Below are positions 9,049-18,718 of a stretch of 64,000 bases of DNA, in pieces (the stretch's first letter is position 1; each line of letters begins with the position of its first letter). This DNA is from Paraburkholderia sp. ZP32-5 (GTDB lineage Bacteria > Pseudomonadota > Gammaproteobacteria > Burkholderiales > Burkholderiaceae). Under the pieces are notes generated by a model, which searched no databases, was not told the DNA's origin, and saw nothing but the letters and a program-made list of their open reading frames with translations. The translations under genes were made by a program, and so were the position numbers. The DNA is taken from positions 620,001 to 684,000 of the forward strand of contig NZ_JAJEJP010000001.1 of NCBI RefSeq assembly GCF_021390495.1. Reading direction: 5' to 3'.

Positions 9049-9704
9049 GATGTAGTTAATCCTTGTGGGTCAGGCATTACTACCGCACTAGCGTGCGTGC
9101 AGCAAGTGCGACTCGGAACGTGGAGTTATTGGGTCGCGCGTCGCTTGCGATTGCCGCCATCGAAGCGGATGTTGCGTGAGTGTATTTGGTCGCGCCCGAG
9201 TAAGACACTTTGATTGCCCCCGAGGTGAGGACTGAGACAGGTATTCGGGCCTGGCAACTTTCCGATATGCAACGGAACGATACACGCGAGAGGTTCTGCC
9301 CACGAGATTGTGTCGAACGCGACGAGACAACTTGCTTGAGTTGAATATGCACGCTTGTCGCTCCGAGACGTCGCTTGACGTAGCGTGGTGCGAAAAGGGA
9401 TTCGATGATCTCTCGGTGAAGGTTACGAAGCCGGAGAATGCTATTGCCAAAGCGGTTGCACTTGGCTGTATGAAAGGACTAGGGCAAGCGATGAAGTCGA
9501 ATCAGTTGGACAACAGGTGATATGAATTGAATACGGCTGTCGAGGAGGCGTTGTCCGACTCGGGGTGCGGGCGACGTTGTTTGGAGGGCGAGCCGGCGTT
9601 TAACCGTGCGTCGTGGGTTCCCGCACCTTGAGGGGATTGCGGAGCAATGCGGGTTTTGCGGAGCAAGAAAAAGGGCCTAGCCGAAGCTAAGCCCTTGAAT
9701 CTTT
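9049..9704. other. Intergenic stretch upstream of tRNA-Lys, only doubtful ORFs
   Basis: Two overlapping short ORFs on opposite strands (9080-9352 minus, 90 aa; 9308-9520 plus, 70 aa) have weak third-position bias and no recognisable motif. I leave both uncalled. No integrase and no copy of the tRNA 3' end were seen here. Confidence 0.4.
9667..9697 (-). terminator. Terminator after tRNA-Lys
   Basis: Eleven-base-pair arms (9671-9681 with 9686-9696, one G-U pair) around a four-base loop read UUCG on the minus strand. A run of U follows (A run at 9668-9672 on the plus strand). It lies just downstream of the tRNA 3' end. Confidence 0.85.
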
Positions 9705-9780
9705 TGGTAGGCCGTACGGGATTCGAACCTGTGACCAACGGATTAAAAGTCCGCTGCTCTACCAGCTGAGCTAACGACCC
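9705..9780 (-). tRNA. tRNA-Lys (anticodon UUU)
   Basis: A 76-base cloverleaf on the minus strand with CCA encoded at 9705-9707. The anticodon loop reads CUUUUAA, giving anticodon UUU (lysine). The T-arm contains GGTTCGAATCC and the D-arm AGCTCAGCTGGTAGAGC. The acceptor stem pairs over seven positions with two G-U pairs. Confidence 0.97.
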
Positions 9781-9892
9781 AAAAGAGAAGCGAAAGTATA
9801 TAGACCGACCCATTGCCTGTCAACCGCGGGCGGCCGTCGAGCTATCGGCATTTCGCCGCATTCAGCACGTCACAAAACGTCCGCCTGAAATG

Positions 9893-9924
9893 AAAAACCC
9901 GGGCATTGCTACCCGGGCTTTTCA
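9893..9924 (-). terminator. Terminator of the tol-pal operon
   Basis: CCCGGG arms separated by eight bases are flanked by A-rich sequence on the entry side and a U run on the exit side (minus strand). It lies 50 bases beyond the cpoB stop. Confidence 0.8.
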
Positions 9925-9973
9925 GCGAGAGGCGCGCGTGACTATGACGTCGGACACTGCGCGTTACTGCTCA

Positions 9974-10732
9974 CTACTTGATCTGCGACAGCTTGCTTTG
10001 CGCCGATTGCGCGACGTCCGAGCCACCGTATTGCGAGACGATCTGCTCGAGCGTTTTCTTCGCGGCCGCCTTCTGGCCTTGCTCGATCTGATTGTTCGCA
10101 ATCGCCAGCAGTGCTTCCGGTGCGCGCGGATGCTGCGGGTACTTGGCGACGATGCCTTGCCAGATCGCCGTCGAGCCCTTGTAGTCGCGCAACGCATACA
10201 GCGCGTTGCCGAGCCAGTACTGCGCGGTTGGCTGATAGGGGCTGTCCGGATACTTGGAGATGAAGCTGCGGAACGATGCCGCGGCGTTTTTGAAGTCGCC
10301 GCTGCGGAACTGCTGTGAAGCCGCGTTGAACGCGTCGGTTTCACCCGGCTGCACCTCGCCCTGGACGCCGTCCACCGTCTGCTGCTGCGGCTCGAATTTC
10401 TTCAGGCGCGTGTCGAGATCGGTGTAGTAATCCTTCTGCTGCTTCTGCAGCGTGGCGAGCTGATTCGCCATGTCCTCGTTCTGTCCGCGTAGCGTCGCGA
10501 CCTGCTGGTTGAGCTGGTCGAGACGGTTGGACTGGTCGAGGATCGTGCGCTGCGCGGCCGACAGTTGGCTCGACAGACTATCGGTCTTCGAACGCAGATC
10601 GAGAATGGCCTGACGGGCCTGATCGTCGTCGAAGATGCCCGCATGGGCGGGCACGGCCGCGAGGGCCGTGCCTGCGACGCAGGCCGCTGCGGCAAGCCGC
10701 AGCCAGGAGAAACGATGCGTCATTCGGCTCAT
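9974..10732 (-). CDS. cpoB: Cell division coordinator CpoB (YbgF), Tol-Pal system
   Basis: 252 residues from the start at 10732 (a second ATG lies three codons in, and a longer frame runs into pal). The signal peptide (LRLAAAACVAGTALAAVPAHA) cuts after AHA. The mature protein starts with a trimerising coiled coil (residues ~40-115) and ends with TPR-type repeats (AFNAASQQFRSGDFKNAAASF; PTAQYWLGNALYALRDYKG). CpoB is a periplasmic protein that links peptidoglycan synthesis (PBP1B) to Tol-driven outer-membrane constriction. It is the last gene of the tol-pal operon, 11 bases after pal. Confidence 0.95.
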   Translation of the reverse strand: MSRMTHRFSWLRLAAAACVAGTALAAVPAHAGIFDDDQARQAILDLRSKTDSLSSQLSAAQRTILDQSNRLDQLNQQVATLRGQNEDMANQLATLQKQQKDYYTDLDTRLKKFEPQQQTVDGVQGEVQPGETDAFNAASQQFRSGDFKNAAASFRSFISKYPDSPYQPTAQYWLGNALYALRDYKGSTAIWQGIVAKYPQHPRAPEALLAIANNQIEQGQKAAAKKTLEQIVSQYGGSDVAQSAQSKLSQIK

Positions 10733-10743
10733 CACCTGTTGAC

Positions 10744-11253
10744 TTACTGTTGATACACGAGGTCGGCGCGGCGGTTCTGTGCCCACGACGCTTCGTCATG
10801 ACCCGTTGCCTGCGGCTTTTCCTTGCCGAGGCTGACGGCTTCCATTTGCGAATCCGTGACGCCCATCAGCGACAGCGAACGACGCACGGCTTCAGCACGC
10901 TTCTGGCCGAGTGCGAGGTTGTATTCGCTGGTGCCGCGCTCGTCGGTGTTGCCCTGGATCAGCACGTGACGCTGCGGATGGCTCTTCAGATATTGCGCGT
11001 GTTGCTGCAGCAGCGGCTGATAGTCGTCCTTGACCGAGTAGCTGTCGAAGTCGAAGTAGATGCTGCGCTTCGCGAGCGGGCTGTTCGGATCGTTCAGCGG
11101 ATCGACGTTGACCGTTGCGACGTCGTTCGGGTTCGGCTGCACGCCGCCGCCTGCACCCTTGTTGGCGTTTTCGTCGAGCTTGACGCCCGAGTGACACGCG
11201 GCCAGCGTGCCGACCATTACGACCGCGAATGCGAAACGAAGTTTGGACATCAT
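10744..11253 (-). CDS. pal: Peptidoglycan-associated lipoprotein Pal
   Basis: 169 residues. The lipoprotein signal has lipobox LAAC (Cys20). A Gly/Asn/Pro linker follows, then an OmpA-like peptidoglycan-binding domain: IYFDFDSYSVKDDY, then GNTDERGTSEYNLALGQKRA, with the Asp and Arg that grip diaminopimelate. Pal anchors the outer membrane to peptidoglycan and is pulled by TolB/TolA during division. The gene is 18 bases after tolB and directly before cpoB. Confidence 0.97.
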   Translation of the reverse strand: MMSKLRFAFAVVMVGTLAACHSGVKLDENANKGAGGGVQPNPNDVATVNVDPLNDPNSPLAKRSIYFDFDSYSVKDDYQPLLQQHAQYLKSHPQRHVLIQGNTDERGTSEYNLALGQKRAEAVRRSLSLMGVTDSQMEAVSLGKEKPQATGHDEASWAQNRRADLVYQQ

Positions 11254-11271
11254 TTGTTTACTCTCCTTGTG

Positions 11272-12564
11272 TTATTGCATAAACGGGCCCCAGGACGGCT
11301 CGCGTACGCTGCCGCCCTGAACGGACAGGACCTGCCGAGTGCGACCGTCGGTCGATACTGCGGCCAACACGCCACGGCCGTTCACCTCAGTGGCGTAAAG
11401 AATGTACTGACCGTTCGCCGCGAAGCTCGGCGATTCGTCATGTGTCGTGTCCGTCAGGCCCGTGGCGGTTCCGCCTTGCAGGTCCTGGAGATACAGCTTG
11501 AATGCACCGCCGACGCGCGAGATATAGGCAAGCTGCTTGCCGTCAGGACTCACACGCGGGCTGGTGTTGTAGCTGCCCGTAAAGGTGACGCGTTGCGCGG
11601 GGCCCGCGCTTTCGCCTTGCGCCGGCATCTTGTAGATCTGCGGCGCGCCGCCGCGGTCGCTCGTGAAATAGATCCACTGACCATCGGGAGAGTAGGCCGG
11701 TTCGGTGTCGATGGAGCTGCCTTGCGTGAGGCGACGCAGGCCGCTGCCGTCCGCGTTGACCGCGAAGATTTGCGTATTGCCGGTGCGTGACAGCGCGACG
11801 GCGAGCGTGCGGCCGTCCGGCGACCAGGCCGGTGCGCTGTTGTTGCCCTTCTGGTCGGACACGACGGTGCGCCGGCCCGTGGGCAGATCGTGGATGTAGA
11901 CGATCGGCTTCTTCTTCTCGAACGAAACGTACGCGACCTTGGTGCCGTCAGGCGACCAGGCCGGCGAGATGATCGGCTCGGGGCTCGACAGCGCGATATG
12001 CGCGTTCTGACCGTCCGAATCGGAAACCTGCAACTGGTAGCGTCCGCCCGTGCGGATCACGTACGACAGACGCGTCGCGAACACGCCGCGGGTGCCCATC
12101 AGTTTCGCGTAGATGTAGTCCGCGACCTTGTGCGCGCTCATGCGCAGGCCGCTTTCCGGGCTGACGAGCACGAGGCCGCCGAGGCTTTCGCCCTTGACCG
12201 TGTCGTACAACTTGAAGCGCACTTCGTACTGGCCGTTCGGCAAGTGGTTCACGCTGCCGGCGACGAACGCGTTGGCGCCCTTCGCCTTCCATGCGCCGAG
12301 GTCGACCGAGTCGGTCTCGGACACCGGCGTCGAGCCTGCGTCGATATTGGTAAATTTGCCGCTGCGTTGCAGATCCTGGCGCACGATCGCGCTGATCTGC
12401 TGCGGCGAGTTTGCTTCGTTGGCGAAATTCGCCGTTGCGATCGGAAACTGCGTAGATCCGACGCCCGTCACGAGGACGTTGAGTTGTGCGTTGGCGGCGC
12501 CGCCAACAGCGATCAGGCACGTTGCCACGAGTGTCCGCAGGCCTAGCTTGGTCATCAAACTCAT
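11272..12564 (-). CDS. tolB: Tol-Pal system beta-propeller protein TolB
   Basis: 430 residues from the ATG at 12564, which has GAGGAAT nine to ten bases upstream; the longer frame to 12600 is not needed. The signal peptide ends at GGAANA. The N-terminal domain (~residues 25-160) is followed by a six-bladed propeller with repeated SPDG motifs ([61 protein letters not shown]). TolB is periplasmic and binds Pal and TolA. It lies between tolA and pal. Confidence 0.97.
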   Translation of the reverse strand: MSLMTKLGLRTLVATCLIAVGGAANAQLNVLVTGVGSTQFPIATANFANEANSPQQISAIVRQDLQRSGKFTNIDAGSTPVSETDSVDLGAWKAKGANAFVAGSVNHLPNGQYEVRFKLYDTVKGESLGGLVLVSPESGLRMSAHKVADYIYAKLMGTRGVFATRLSYVIRTGGRYQLQVSDSDGQNAHIALSSPEPIISPAWSPDGTKVAYVSFEKKKPIVYIHDLPTGRRTVVSDQKGNNSAPAWSPDGRTLAVALSRTGNTQIFAVNADGSGLRRLTQGSSIDTEPAYSPDGQWIYFTSDRGGAPQIYKMPAQGESAGPAQRVTFTGSYNTSPRVSPDGKQLAYISRVGGAFKLYLQDLQGGTATGLTDTTHDESPSFAANGQYILYATEVNGRGVLAAVSTDGRTRQVLSVQGGSVREPSWGPFMQ

Positions 12565-12702
12565 GCTGTATGGATTCCTCAAAACGGTTTTACTTAACAC
12601 TTCACAACAGCAAACAGACCGGAAAACAGCTAATTCGTTCCCGCGCGATGCCCTGTCGGACGGGGCGCGGCGTCGCCGTTAGCCGGCTGTCAGTCTGCTG
12701 CC

Positions 12703-13743
12703 TCAACCAGCCGGACGTAGCGTGATATAGAAACTTTCCGGTGCTTTGCCGTTGACATCGAGCGGCATCGGATCGGAACGCCGCACAGCGGTCAACGCGG
12801 CCGCATCCCACGCGGCGTTGCCGCTGCTGTGCGACACGCTCGCGCTCAGCAACGTGCCGGTCGGCGAACAACGCACGGCGATCACAGTCTCGAGACCTTC
12901 CGTTTCGCCGCCCCACGAGATGTTCGGCCGCACGGCCCGGCGTACCTTGTCCGCGTAACCCGGCGATGCCGCCGTGCCGCCGGAACCACTGCCCGTGCCG
13001 CTCTTGCCAAGCCCGTTGCCCGTTGAACCCGGAGCACCGGCCATGCCCTGCATCTGCGCGAGGCGCGCGCGACGTTCGGCGTCGAGCTGCTTCTTCGCCT
13101 GCGCCGCGGCATCCGCTTGCGCCTTGGCTTTCGCGGCTTTCTCCGCATCAGCCTTTTTCTGCGCGTCCGCCTGCGCCTGCTTCTGTTGCTGCTCCTGCTG
13201 TTCTTTCAATTGCTGCTGTTTTTGCTCGGCTAGCTGCTGCTGTTTCTGCTGCTCGGCCAGTTGCTGCTGCTTGAGCTTCTCAGCCTGCTGCTGTTGCTGT
13301 TGTTGCTGTTTCAGTTTCGCGGCCTTCTGCGCGGCGAGCTGAGCCGCCTGCTCGGCCGCCAACTGCTGCTGACGTTGCGCTTCCTGCTGCTCTTTCAGCT
13401 TTTGCTGACGCTGCTGCTCGGCCAGTTGCGCTTCGCGGGCCGCTTCCTGCTGCTGACGTTTCTTTTCCTGCAACGCGATGTCGGCCTGTTCGTCCCGCAC
13501 CGGCGGCGCAGGAGCGACCGGCACCGGCGGCGCTGGCGGCGGGACGGGACGAGGAATCGCCGCGTTCGGCACCTCGGTCCACAGTTCCGCCTCCTCGCCC
13601 TCGGGCGTGCTGTTTTGCCACTGGATGCCGTGGTACAGGAAGAACCCGAGCAGCGCATGCATCACCAGCGCGAACAGAAATGCGCGCCCGGTGCCGCGTT
13701 CACGCGGTGGCTGAAGCGGATATTCGGAGTTCTTGCGGATCAT
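12703..13743 (-). CDS. tolA: TolA, envelope-spanning Tol protein
   Basis: 346 residues. A short cytoplasmic tail is followed by one TM helix (residues ~20-40) and a Pro-rich segment. A long Ala/Lys/Gln/Glu-rich helical domain (~residues 85-220) includes runs of five to seven Gln. After a Gly/Ser hinge comes the C-terminal TolA domain (GLETVIAVRCSPTG; AALTAVRRSDPMPLD). TolA transmits proton-motive force from TolQR to TolB-Pal. Its ATG overlaps the tolR stop by four bases (ATGA), so translation is probably coupled. Confidence 0.95.
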   Translation of the reverse strand: MIRKNSEYPLQPPRERGTGRAFLFALVMHALLGFFLYHGIQWQNSTPEGEEAELWTEVPNAAIPRPVPPPAPPVPVAPAPPVRDEQADIALQEKKRQQQEAAREAQLAEQQRQQKLKEQQEAQRQQQLAAEQAAQLAAQKAAKLKQQQQQQQQAEKLKQQQLAEQQKQQQLAEQKQQQLKEQQEQQQKQAQADAQKKADAEKAAKAKAQADAAAQAKKQLDAERRARLAQMQGMAGAPGSTGNGLGKSGTGSGSGGTAASPGYADKVRRAVRPNISWGGETEGLETVIAVRCSPTGTLLSASVSHSSGNAAWDAAALTAVRRSDPMPLDVNGKAPESFYITLRPAG

Positions 13744-14186
13744 TGCGATTTGACGAGCAATCCAACGCGCTTGACGCCCTCGGCCTTCAGCTCGGACATC
13801 ACATTCATCACGGCTTCGTACTTCACGGTTTTGTCGGCGGCGATCACGACGGGCTGATCCGGATGCGATTGCGCACGATCGGCGATGAAGCCCTTCAGGT
13901 CGGCGTTCGTCATGTCTTCCTGTTGCTGCGTGCCGGCGTCGTCCTTGTACTTGACGCTCATATTGCCGTCCGCGCGGATGTTGACGATCACCGGCGGGGT
14001 CTGCTGCTGCGGAGCGGCACCGCCGACGGTAGGCAGATTGACGATCGACGGAGCGACGAGCGGCGCGGTGACCATGAAGATCACGAGCAGCACGAGCATC
14101 ACGTCGATGTACGGCACGACGTTGATGTCGGCCATCGCGCGGCGTGAACGCGAACCGCGCATGCTGGAGGAACGGGAGCCTGCCAT
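13740..14186 (-). CDS. tolR: TolR, ExbD-family Tol subunit
   Basis: 148 residues. The single TM segment after MADINVVPYIDVMLVLLVIFMV carries the conserved proton-path aspartate (the D of YIDVMLVL). A periplasmic ExbD/TolR domain follows. With TolQ it forms the proton-driven motor of the Tol system. It lies 10 bases after tolQ and overlaps tolA. Confidence 0.97.
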   Translation of the reverse strand: MAGSRSSSMRGSRSRRAMADINVVPYIDVMLVLLVIFMVTAPLVAPSIVNLPTVGGAAPQQQTPPVIVNIRADGNMSVKYKDDAGTQQQEDMTNADLKGFIADRAQSHPDQPVVIAADKTVKYEAVMNVMSELKAEGVKRVGLLVKSQ

Positions 14187-14196
14187 CGTGGCCTCC

Positions 14197-14874
14197 TTAC
14201 TGTGCCTGGCGCTGCAGGATGTTCGAGAATTCCTCGATGAAGGTCTCGAAGCGGATTGCCAGACGGTCGATGTCGTGTGCGTAGCGGTTGTACGCGACCA
14301 CGGCCGGAATCGCGGCGAACAGGCCGATCGCGGTGGCGGTCAGCGCTTCGGCGATGCCGGGCGCCACGTTCGCGAGCGTGGCCTGCTGCACGTTGGCCAG
14401 GCCGCGGAACGCATTCATGATCCCCCACACCGTACCGAACAGACCGATATACGGGCTGACCGAACCGACCGACGCGAGGAAGGCGAGGTTTGCTTCGAGC
14501 ACATCCATTTCACGCTGGAAGGCCGCGCGCATCGCGCGCCGCGCGCCGTCGAGAATCGCGCCCGGATCGTTCAGGCGTTTTTCCTTGCCCTTCAGGAATT
14601 CGCGCATGCCGGACTCGAAAATGCGCTCGAGCGCGCCGATCGTGTGGCGGTTATTCGCGGCGCTCTGATACAACGCCTGCAGGTCGCCGCCCGACCAGAA
14701 ATCACGCTCGAAGCGCTCAGTTTGCGCGCGCGCCCGGCGAATCGCAAACCACTTGCGGAAGATGAAAGTCCACGACAACAGGGACAGCAACAGCAGCAGG
14801 GCCATCACGGCCTGAGCTAGCAGGCTCGCGTTAAGTACTAGTGAAACGATCGACAGATCTTGAGTAGTGTTCAT
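14197..14874 (-). CDS. tolQ: TolQ, MotA/TolQ/ExbB proton channel subunit
   Basis: 225 residues with three TM segments: residues ~17-37, then a pair around 130-190. The conserved channel stretch is GLFGTVWGIMNAFRGL and EALTATAIGLFAAIPAVVAYN. It powers TolA with proton-motive force in the inner membrane. It heads the tolQRAB-pal-cpoB run on the minus strand, with ybgC ~190 bases upstream. Confidence 0.97.
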   Translation of the reverse strand: MNTTQDLSIVSLVLNASLLAQAVMALLLLLSLLSWTFIFRKWFAIRRARAQTERFERDFWSGGDLQALYQSAANNRHTIGALERIFESGMREFLKGKEKRLNDPGAILDGARRAMRAAFQREMDVLEANLAFLASVGSVSPYIGLFGTVWGIMNAFRGLANVQQATLANVAPGIAEALTATAIGLFAAIPAVVAYNRYAHDIDRLAIRFETFIEEFSNILQRQAQ

Positions 14875-15061
14875 ATAGGTTCGTTTTAGCGTCCCGGGAA
14901 GGGGGCGTCCGGCTGCAAGGCCGCTTCAAGCTCGCCGTGGGCAAAACGGAAGCTTCGGCGGTGTTGAAGCCGAACCATGCTTTGTGTTGCCTGACCGGTA
15001 TGAGTTCACTGGCCCCGTAACAACGGCGCGCAGGTATCGTTCGTTGACATGCCGCCGCTTT

Positions 15062-15517
15062 TCAATTCACGTCCTGGCTCACGCCCGGTCCGTGCTGCAA
15101 TGCAGCGAGAACCGGCGCGGGAATTGCAGCGGGCCGCAACGCGACTCGATCGACGCAGCCTACCCGGATCGTGCCAGTAGCAAGCAACGTGCCTTCGCGC
15201 CAAGCCTCCTGCGCAAAATCAACCGAAGCTCTGCCAAGCCGCTCGATCCTGCTGACAATTTTCACGATATCGTCGAGCCGGGCCGGAGCCCGATAATCGA
15301 CCGCGGTACTGCGCACGATGAAAATCGCGCCGGTTTCTTCCGCGAGCCGATGCTGGTCGACACCGCACGCACGCAGCCATTCGGTGCGCGCCCGTTCGAA
15401 AAATTTCAGGTAATTGGCGTAAAACACGATGCCGCCGGCGTCGGTATCTTCGTAGTACACGCGGATTGACCACGTGTACCCGCTTTCCGTGCCTGGCTGG
15501 CTGGTCGACATATTCAT
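15062..15517 (-). CDS. ybgC: YbgC, acyl-CoA thioesterase of the Tol-Pal cluster
   Basis: About 151 residues with the hot-dog fold. The catalytic YYEDTDAGGIVFYANYLKFFERAR segment has the active Asp in EDTDAGG. The start is uncertain: ATGs at 15541, 15526 and 15517 are in frame, and I take 15517 because the upstream codons add only Arg-rich residues; none has a strong ribosome site. YbgC cleaves short acyl-CoA thioesters and is linked to phospholipid metabolism at the Tol complex. It stands first in the cluster order ybgC-tolQRAB-pal-cpoB. Confidence 0.93.
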   Translation of the reverse strand: MNMSTSQPGTESGYTWSIRVYYEDTDAGGIVFYANYLKFFERARTEWLRACGVDQHRLAEETGAIFIVRSTAVDYRAPARLDDIVKIVSRIERLGRASVDFAQEAWREGTLLATGTIRVGCVDRVALRPAAIPAPVLAALQHGPGVSQDVN

Positions 15518-15690
15518 GCGGCGCATTCTACCGGAACGCATACCCGCGGGTCTGTTTCAAAGTGTGCATCCCGTCCGGCGGACGTCAGCGGCGATATCGG
15601 GTGGTTGCGCAAGCCGTTTCCGGGCCGTGTGCGCGGCAGCGGCCCTGCCCGGATGCCGTGAGCGGCTGTCACGCCTCGCCGCCTTCCCGC

Positions 15691-16437
15691 TCAGCCGCGA
15701 TGAACGCTCAGCCCGGCAAACGACTGGGCAACCGGCATCAGCTCGATCGTGTTGATATTCACGTGGGCGGGGCGCGTGGCGATCCAGTAGATCGAATCCG
15801 CGATGTCCTCGGCCGTTAGCGGCTGGAAGTTTTCGTAGACCCTGGCGGCCTTGTCGTCGTCGCCGCGAAAACGCACGTTAGAGAATTCGGTGCCGCCGCA
15901 CAGGCCCGGCTCGATGTCGGTCACGCGCAGCGCGGTGCCGGCGAGGTCGACGCGCAGGTTCAGGCTGAACTGGCGCACGAACGCCTTGGTCGCGCCATAG
16001 ACATTGCCACCCGCGTACGGCCAGGCGCCGGCCACCGAGCCCAGATTGAAGATGTGTCCGCGGTTGCGCTCGACCATGCCGGGCAGCAGCGCGCGCGTGA
16101 CCTGCACCAGCCCTTTGCAGTTCGTGTCGATCATCGTGTTCCATTCGTCGAGGCGGCCCTTGTGCGCGGGTTCGACGCCGAGCGCGAGGCCGGCATTGTT
16201 GACGAGCACGTCGAGGGCGGCGAATTCGGCCGGCAGTGACTGCGGCAGGGCCTCGACCGCGGCGCGATCGCGCACGTCGAGTTCGTACGGCAGCAACGCG
16301 TCGCCGAGTTCGTCGGCGAGTGCGTGGAGCCGGTCCTTGCGGCGAGCGGTGGCGACGACGCGATGGCCGCCCTTGACGAATGCACGGGCGATGGCGGCGC
16401 CGAAGCCTGCCGACGCTCCAGTGACGAATACGATCAT
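15691..16437 (-). CDS. ydfG: NADP-dependent 3-hydroxy acid dehydrogenase, YdfG-type SDR
   Basis: 248 residues starting at ATG 16437, preceded by AGGGAACC. A classical SDR: TGASAGFG cofactor motif at residues ~6-13, NNAG, catalytic Ser in NLGSVAG and YGATK with the Tyr-Lys pair. DIEPGLCGGTEFSNVRF matches YdfG/malonic semialdehyde reductase-type enzymes that oxidise serine, 3-hydroxypropionate and related 3-hydroxy acids. A longer frame to 16764 is an artefact of high GC. It is divergent from glyA across a 544-base gap with the riboswitch. Confidence 0.92.
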   Translation of the reverse strand: MIVFVTGASAGFGAAIARAFVKGGHRVVATARRKDRLHALADELGDALLPYELDVRDRAAVEALPQSLPAEFAALDVLVNNAGLALGVEPAHKGRLDEWNTMIDTNCKGLVQVTRALLPGMVERNRGHIFNLGSVAGAWPYAGGNVYGATKAFVRQFSLNLRVDLAGTALRVTDIEPGLCGGTEFSNVRFRGDDDKAARVYENFQPLTAEDIADSIYWIATRPAHVNINTIELMPVAQSFAGLSVHRG

Positions 16438-16689
16438 TGCAGTGGTTCCCTGGTCGGTATGTAACGAAGGCCGAAAGCCTACTTGCAATGCCGCGCTGCG
16501 GCAAGAATGAACCAGCCGTATCCGACGCTGCGGCACGGACACACAGCGGCCCTTAGAGACTGGCGGTTGGCTTTCGTCAGACGTGTTCGCGGCAGGCGGC
16601 CCGGCTCGCCCGAAGGCCCGGCCAGCCGGCGCTTGGGCGCCGCCGGGCCGGTTGCCTATTCGATCCTCTTCCAATACACTAACGCGCTC

Positions 16690-16812
16690 GACCCTGCGTG
16701 ACTGGCGATAGAACCGAGTCGTCCGACTCAGCCGATTCAACCGATCGGGTTCAAGGTGGAACAACCCACCGTGAAGCGCAGGGTGCCGTTTTGCCGTTCG
16801 CCTGGGCAGCCG
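16690..16812 (+). ncRNA. ZTP riboswitch (pfl motif) upstream of glyA
   Basis: The conserved pfl/ZTP aptamer pieces are in the right order and spacing. CGTGACTGGCG is at 16696-16706; a GGTGG helix side (16755-16759) pairs with CCACC followed by GTGAAGCGC (16766-16778). A downstream GCCGTTCGCCTGGGCA block (16793-16808) supplies the pseudoknot and CCUGGGC signature. The class senses ZTP/ZMP, the signal of 10-formyl-THF shortage, and is known to control one-carbon genes such as glyA and purH. Here it sits ~170 bases ahead of glyA on the same strand. The expression platform is unclear; hairpins follow (e.g. TGCGTA/TACGCA at 16916-16932) but none has a U tract, so control of translation is possible. 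Confidence 0.88.
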
Positions 16813-16981
16813 TGATCCGCGCGCAGAAATCTGCGTTGCCGGTGGTTGGCCTGCCTCGCGTGTGCGGCGACTCCTCTACCCGCCGCGTCAGGGCTAGCCT
16901 GGCCGCCAGCAACGCTGCGTATCCCCTACGCAAGATTCGGCGCACGATCCGGTCAACCTGAACACACTCAACGGAACCTGT

Positions 16982-18229
16982 ATGTTTGACAGAGCCCAAA
17001 GCACCATCGCCAACGTCGATCCTGAACTCTGGAAGGTCATCGAGCAGGAAAACCGCCGTCAGGAAGAGCACATCGAACTGATCGCGTCGGAAAACTACAC
17101 GAGCCCGGCCGTGATGGCCGCGCAGGGTTCGCAACTCACGAACAAGTACGCGGAAGGGTATCCGGGCAAGCGTTACTACGGCGGCTGCGAATACGTCGAC
17201 GTCGCGGAGCAACTGGCGATCGACCGCGTGAAGCAGCTGTTCGGCGCGGAAGCCGCCAACGTGCAGCCGAACTCGGGCTCGCAGGCGAACCAGGGCGTCT
17301 TTTTCGCGATGCTCAAGCCGGGCGACACGATCATGGGCATGAGCCTCGCGCACGGCGGTCACCTGACGCACGGCTCGCCGGTCAACATGTCGGGCAAGTG
17401 GTTCAACGTCGTCAGCTACGGCCTGAACGAAGCCGAAGACATCGACTACGACGCTGCTGAAAAGCTCGCTCAGGAGCACAAGCCGAAGCTGATCGTGGCC
17501 GGCGCGTCGGCGTTTGCGTTGCGCATCGACTTCGAACGCCTGTCGAAGATCGCGAAATCGGTCGGTGCTTACTTCATGGTCGATATGGCGCACTACGCGG
17601 GCCTCGTTGCCGCCGGTGTCTATCCGAACCCGGTGCCGCACGCCGACTTCGTCACCACCACCACTCACAAGAGCCTGCGCGGCCCGCGCGGCGGCGTGAT
17701 CCTGATGAAGGCCGAGTTCGAAAAGCAGATCAATTCGGCGATTTTCCCGGGCATCCAGGGCGGTCCGCTGATGCATGTGATCGCTGCCAAGGCCGTGGCA
17801 TTCAAGGAAGCGCTGTCGCCGGAATTCAAGGTCTATCAGCAGCAGGTCGCCGACAACGCGCGCGTGCTCGCCGAGACGCTGGTCAAGCGCGGTCTGCGCA
17901 TCGTTTCGGGCCGCACGGAAAGCCACGTGATGCTGGTCGATCTGCGCGCGAAGAAGATCACCGGCAAGGCAGCTGAGGCTGCGCTCGGCGCGGCGCACAT
18001 CACGGTCAACAAGAACGCGATTCCGAACGATCCGGAAAAGCCGTTCGTGACTTCGGGCGTGCGTCTCGGCTCGCCGGCCATGACCACGCGCGGCTTCGGC
18101 GTGAAGGAAGCCGAGCAGGTCGGCAACCTGATCGCCGACGTGCTGGACAACCCGGAAGATGCCGCGACGATCGAGCGCGTGCGCGCGCAGGTCGCCGAGC
18201 TGACCCAGCGCTTCCCGGTCTACCGCTAA
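16982..18229 (+). CDS. glyA: Serine hydroxymethyltransferase
   Basis: 415 residues, full length. SHMT interconverts serine + THF and glycine + 5,10-methylene-THF, the main entry of one-carbon units. The PLP lysine lies in [14 protein letters not shown] (Lys ~230), with the family segments [15 protein letters not shown] and [11 protein letters not shown]. The ZTP riboswitch upstream fits a one-carbon role. nrdR follows after six bases, so the two are probably co-transcribed. Confidence 0.98.
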   Translation: MFDRAQSTIANVDPELWKVIEQENRRQEEHIELIASENYTSPAVMAAQGSQLTNKYAEGYPGKRYYGGCEYVDVAEQLAIDRVKQLFGAEAANVQPNSGSQANQGVFFAMLKPGDTIMGMSLAHGGHLTHGSPVNMSGKWFNVVSYGLNEAEDIDYDAAEKLAQEHKPKLIVAGASAFALRIDFERLSKIAKSVGAYFMVDMAHYAGLVAAGVYPNPVPHADFVTTTTHKSLRGPRGGVILMKAEFEKQINSAIFPGIQGGPLMHVIAAKAVAFKEALSPEFKVYQQQVADNARVLAETLVKRGLRIVSGRTESHVMLVDLRAKKITGKAAEAALGAAHITVNKNAIPNDPEKPFVTSGVRLGSPAMTTRGFGVKEAEQVGNLIADVLDNPEDAATIERVRAQVAELTQRFPVYR

Positions 18230-18235
18230 GCCGTC

Positions 18236-18718
18236 ATGCATTGCCCCTTCTGCCGCCACGCCGATACGCAGGTCGTCGACTCGCGCGTATCCGAAGACGG
18301 CGCGACGATTCGCCGGCGCCGCCGCTGTGCGGCCTGCGACAAACGTTTTACGACGTATGAGCGGGTCGAACTGGCGCTGCCGTCGGTCGTCAAGAAGGAT
18401 GGCACTCGCACGGAATTCGATCGCCGCAAGATCCTCGCGAGCATGCAACTGGCGCTGCGCAAGCGTCCGGTTGCAGCGGACGCGATCGACGCGGCGGTCG
18501 CCCGTATCGAGTATCAACTGCTTGGCAGTGGCGAGCGCGAGGTGCGCAGCGAGCGCCTCGGCGAACTCGTGATGAACGAGTTGCGAGCGCTCGACACGAT
18601 CGCCTATGTCCGATTCGCCTCCGTGTACCGGCGCTTCGAAGACGTCTCCGAATTCGAGGACGTGATCGAGGAATTCCGCCGCGCTTCTTCTCCTCCGAAG
18701 CCTTCCCGCAAGCGCTGA
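18236..18718 (+). CDS. nrdR: Transcriptional repressor NrdR
   Basis: 160 residues, the usual size. The N-terminal zinc ribbon has CPFC (residues 3-6) and CAACDKRF. An ATP-cone domain follows ([35 protein letters not shown]). NrdR senses ATP/dATP and represses ribonucleotide reductase genes through NrdR boxes; none is seen here, as no nrd gene is present. It lies directly after glyA, a common beta-proteobacterial arrangement. Confidence 0.98.
   Translation: MHCPFCRHADTQVVDSRVSEDGATIRRRRRCAACDKRFTTYERVELALPSVVKKDGTRTEFDRRKILASMQLALRKRPVAADAIDAAVARIEYQLLGSGEREVRSERLGELVMNELRALDTIAYVRFASVYRRFEDVSEFEDVIEEFRRASSPPKPSRKR

Noticed and set aside
9080..9520. Two overlapping short ORFs on opposite strands near tRNA-Lys
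   Set aside because: Weak third-position bias, no family, no ribosome site; not called as genes.
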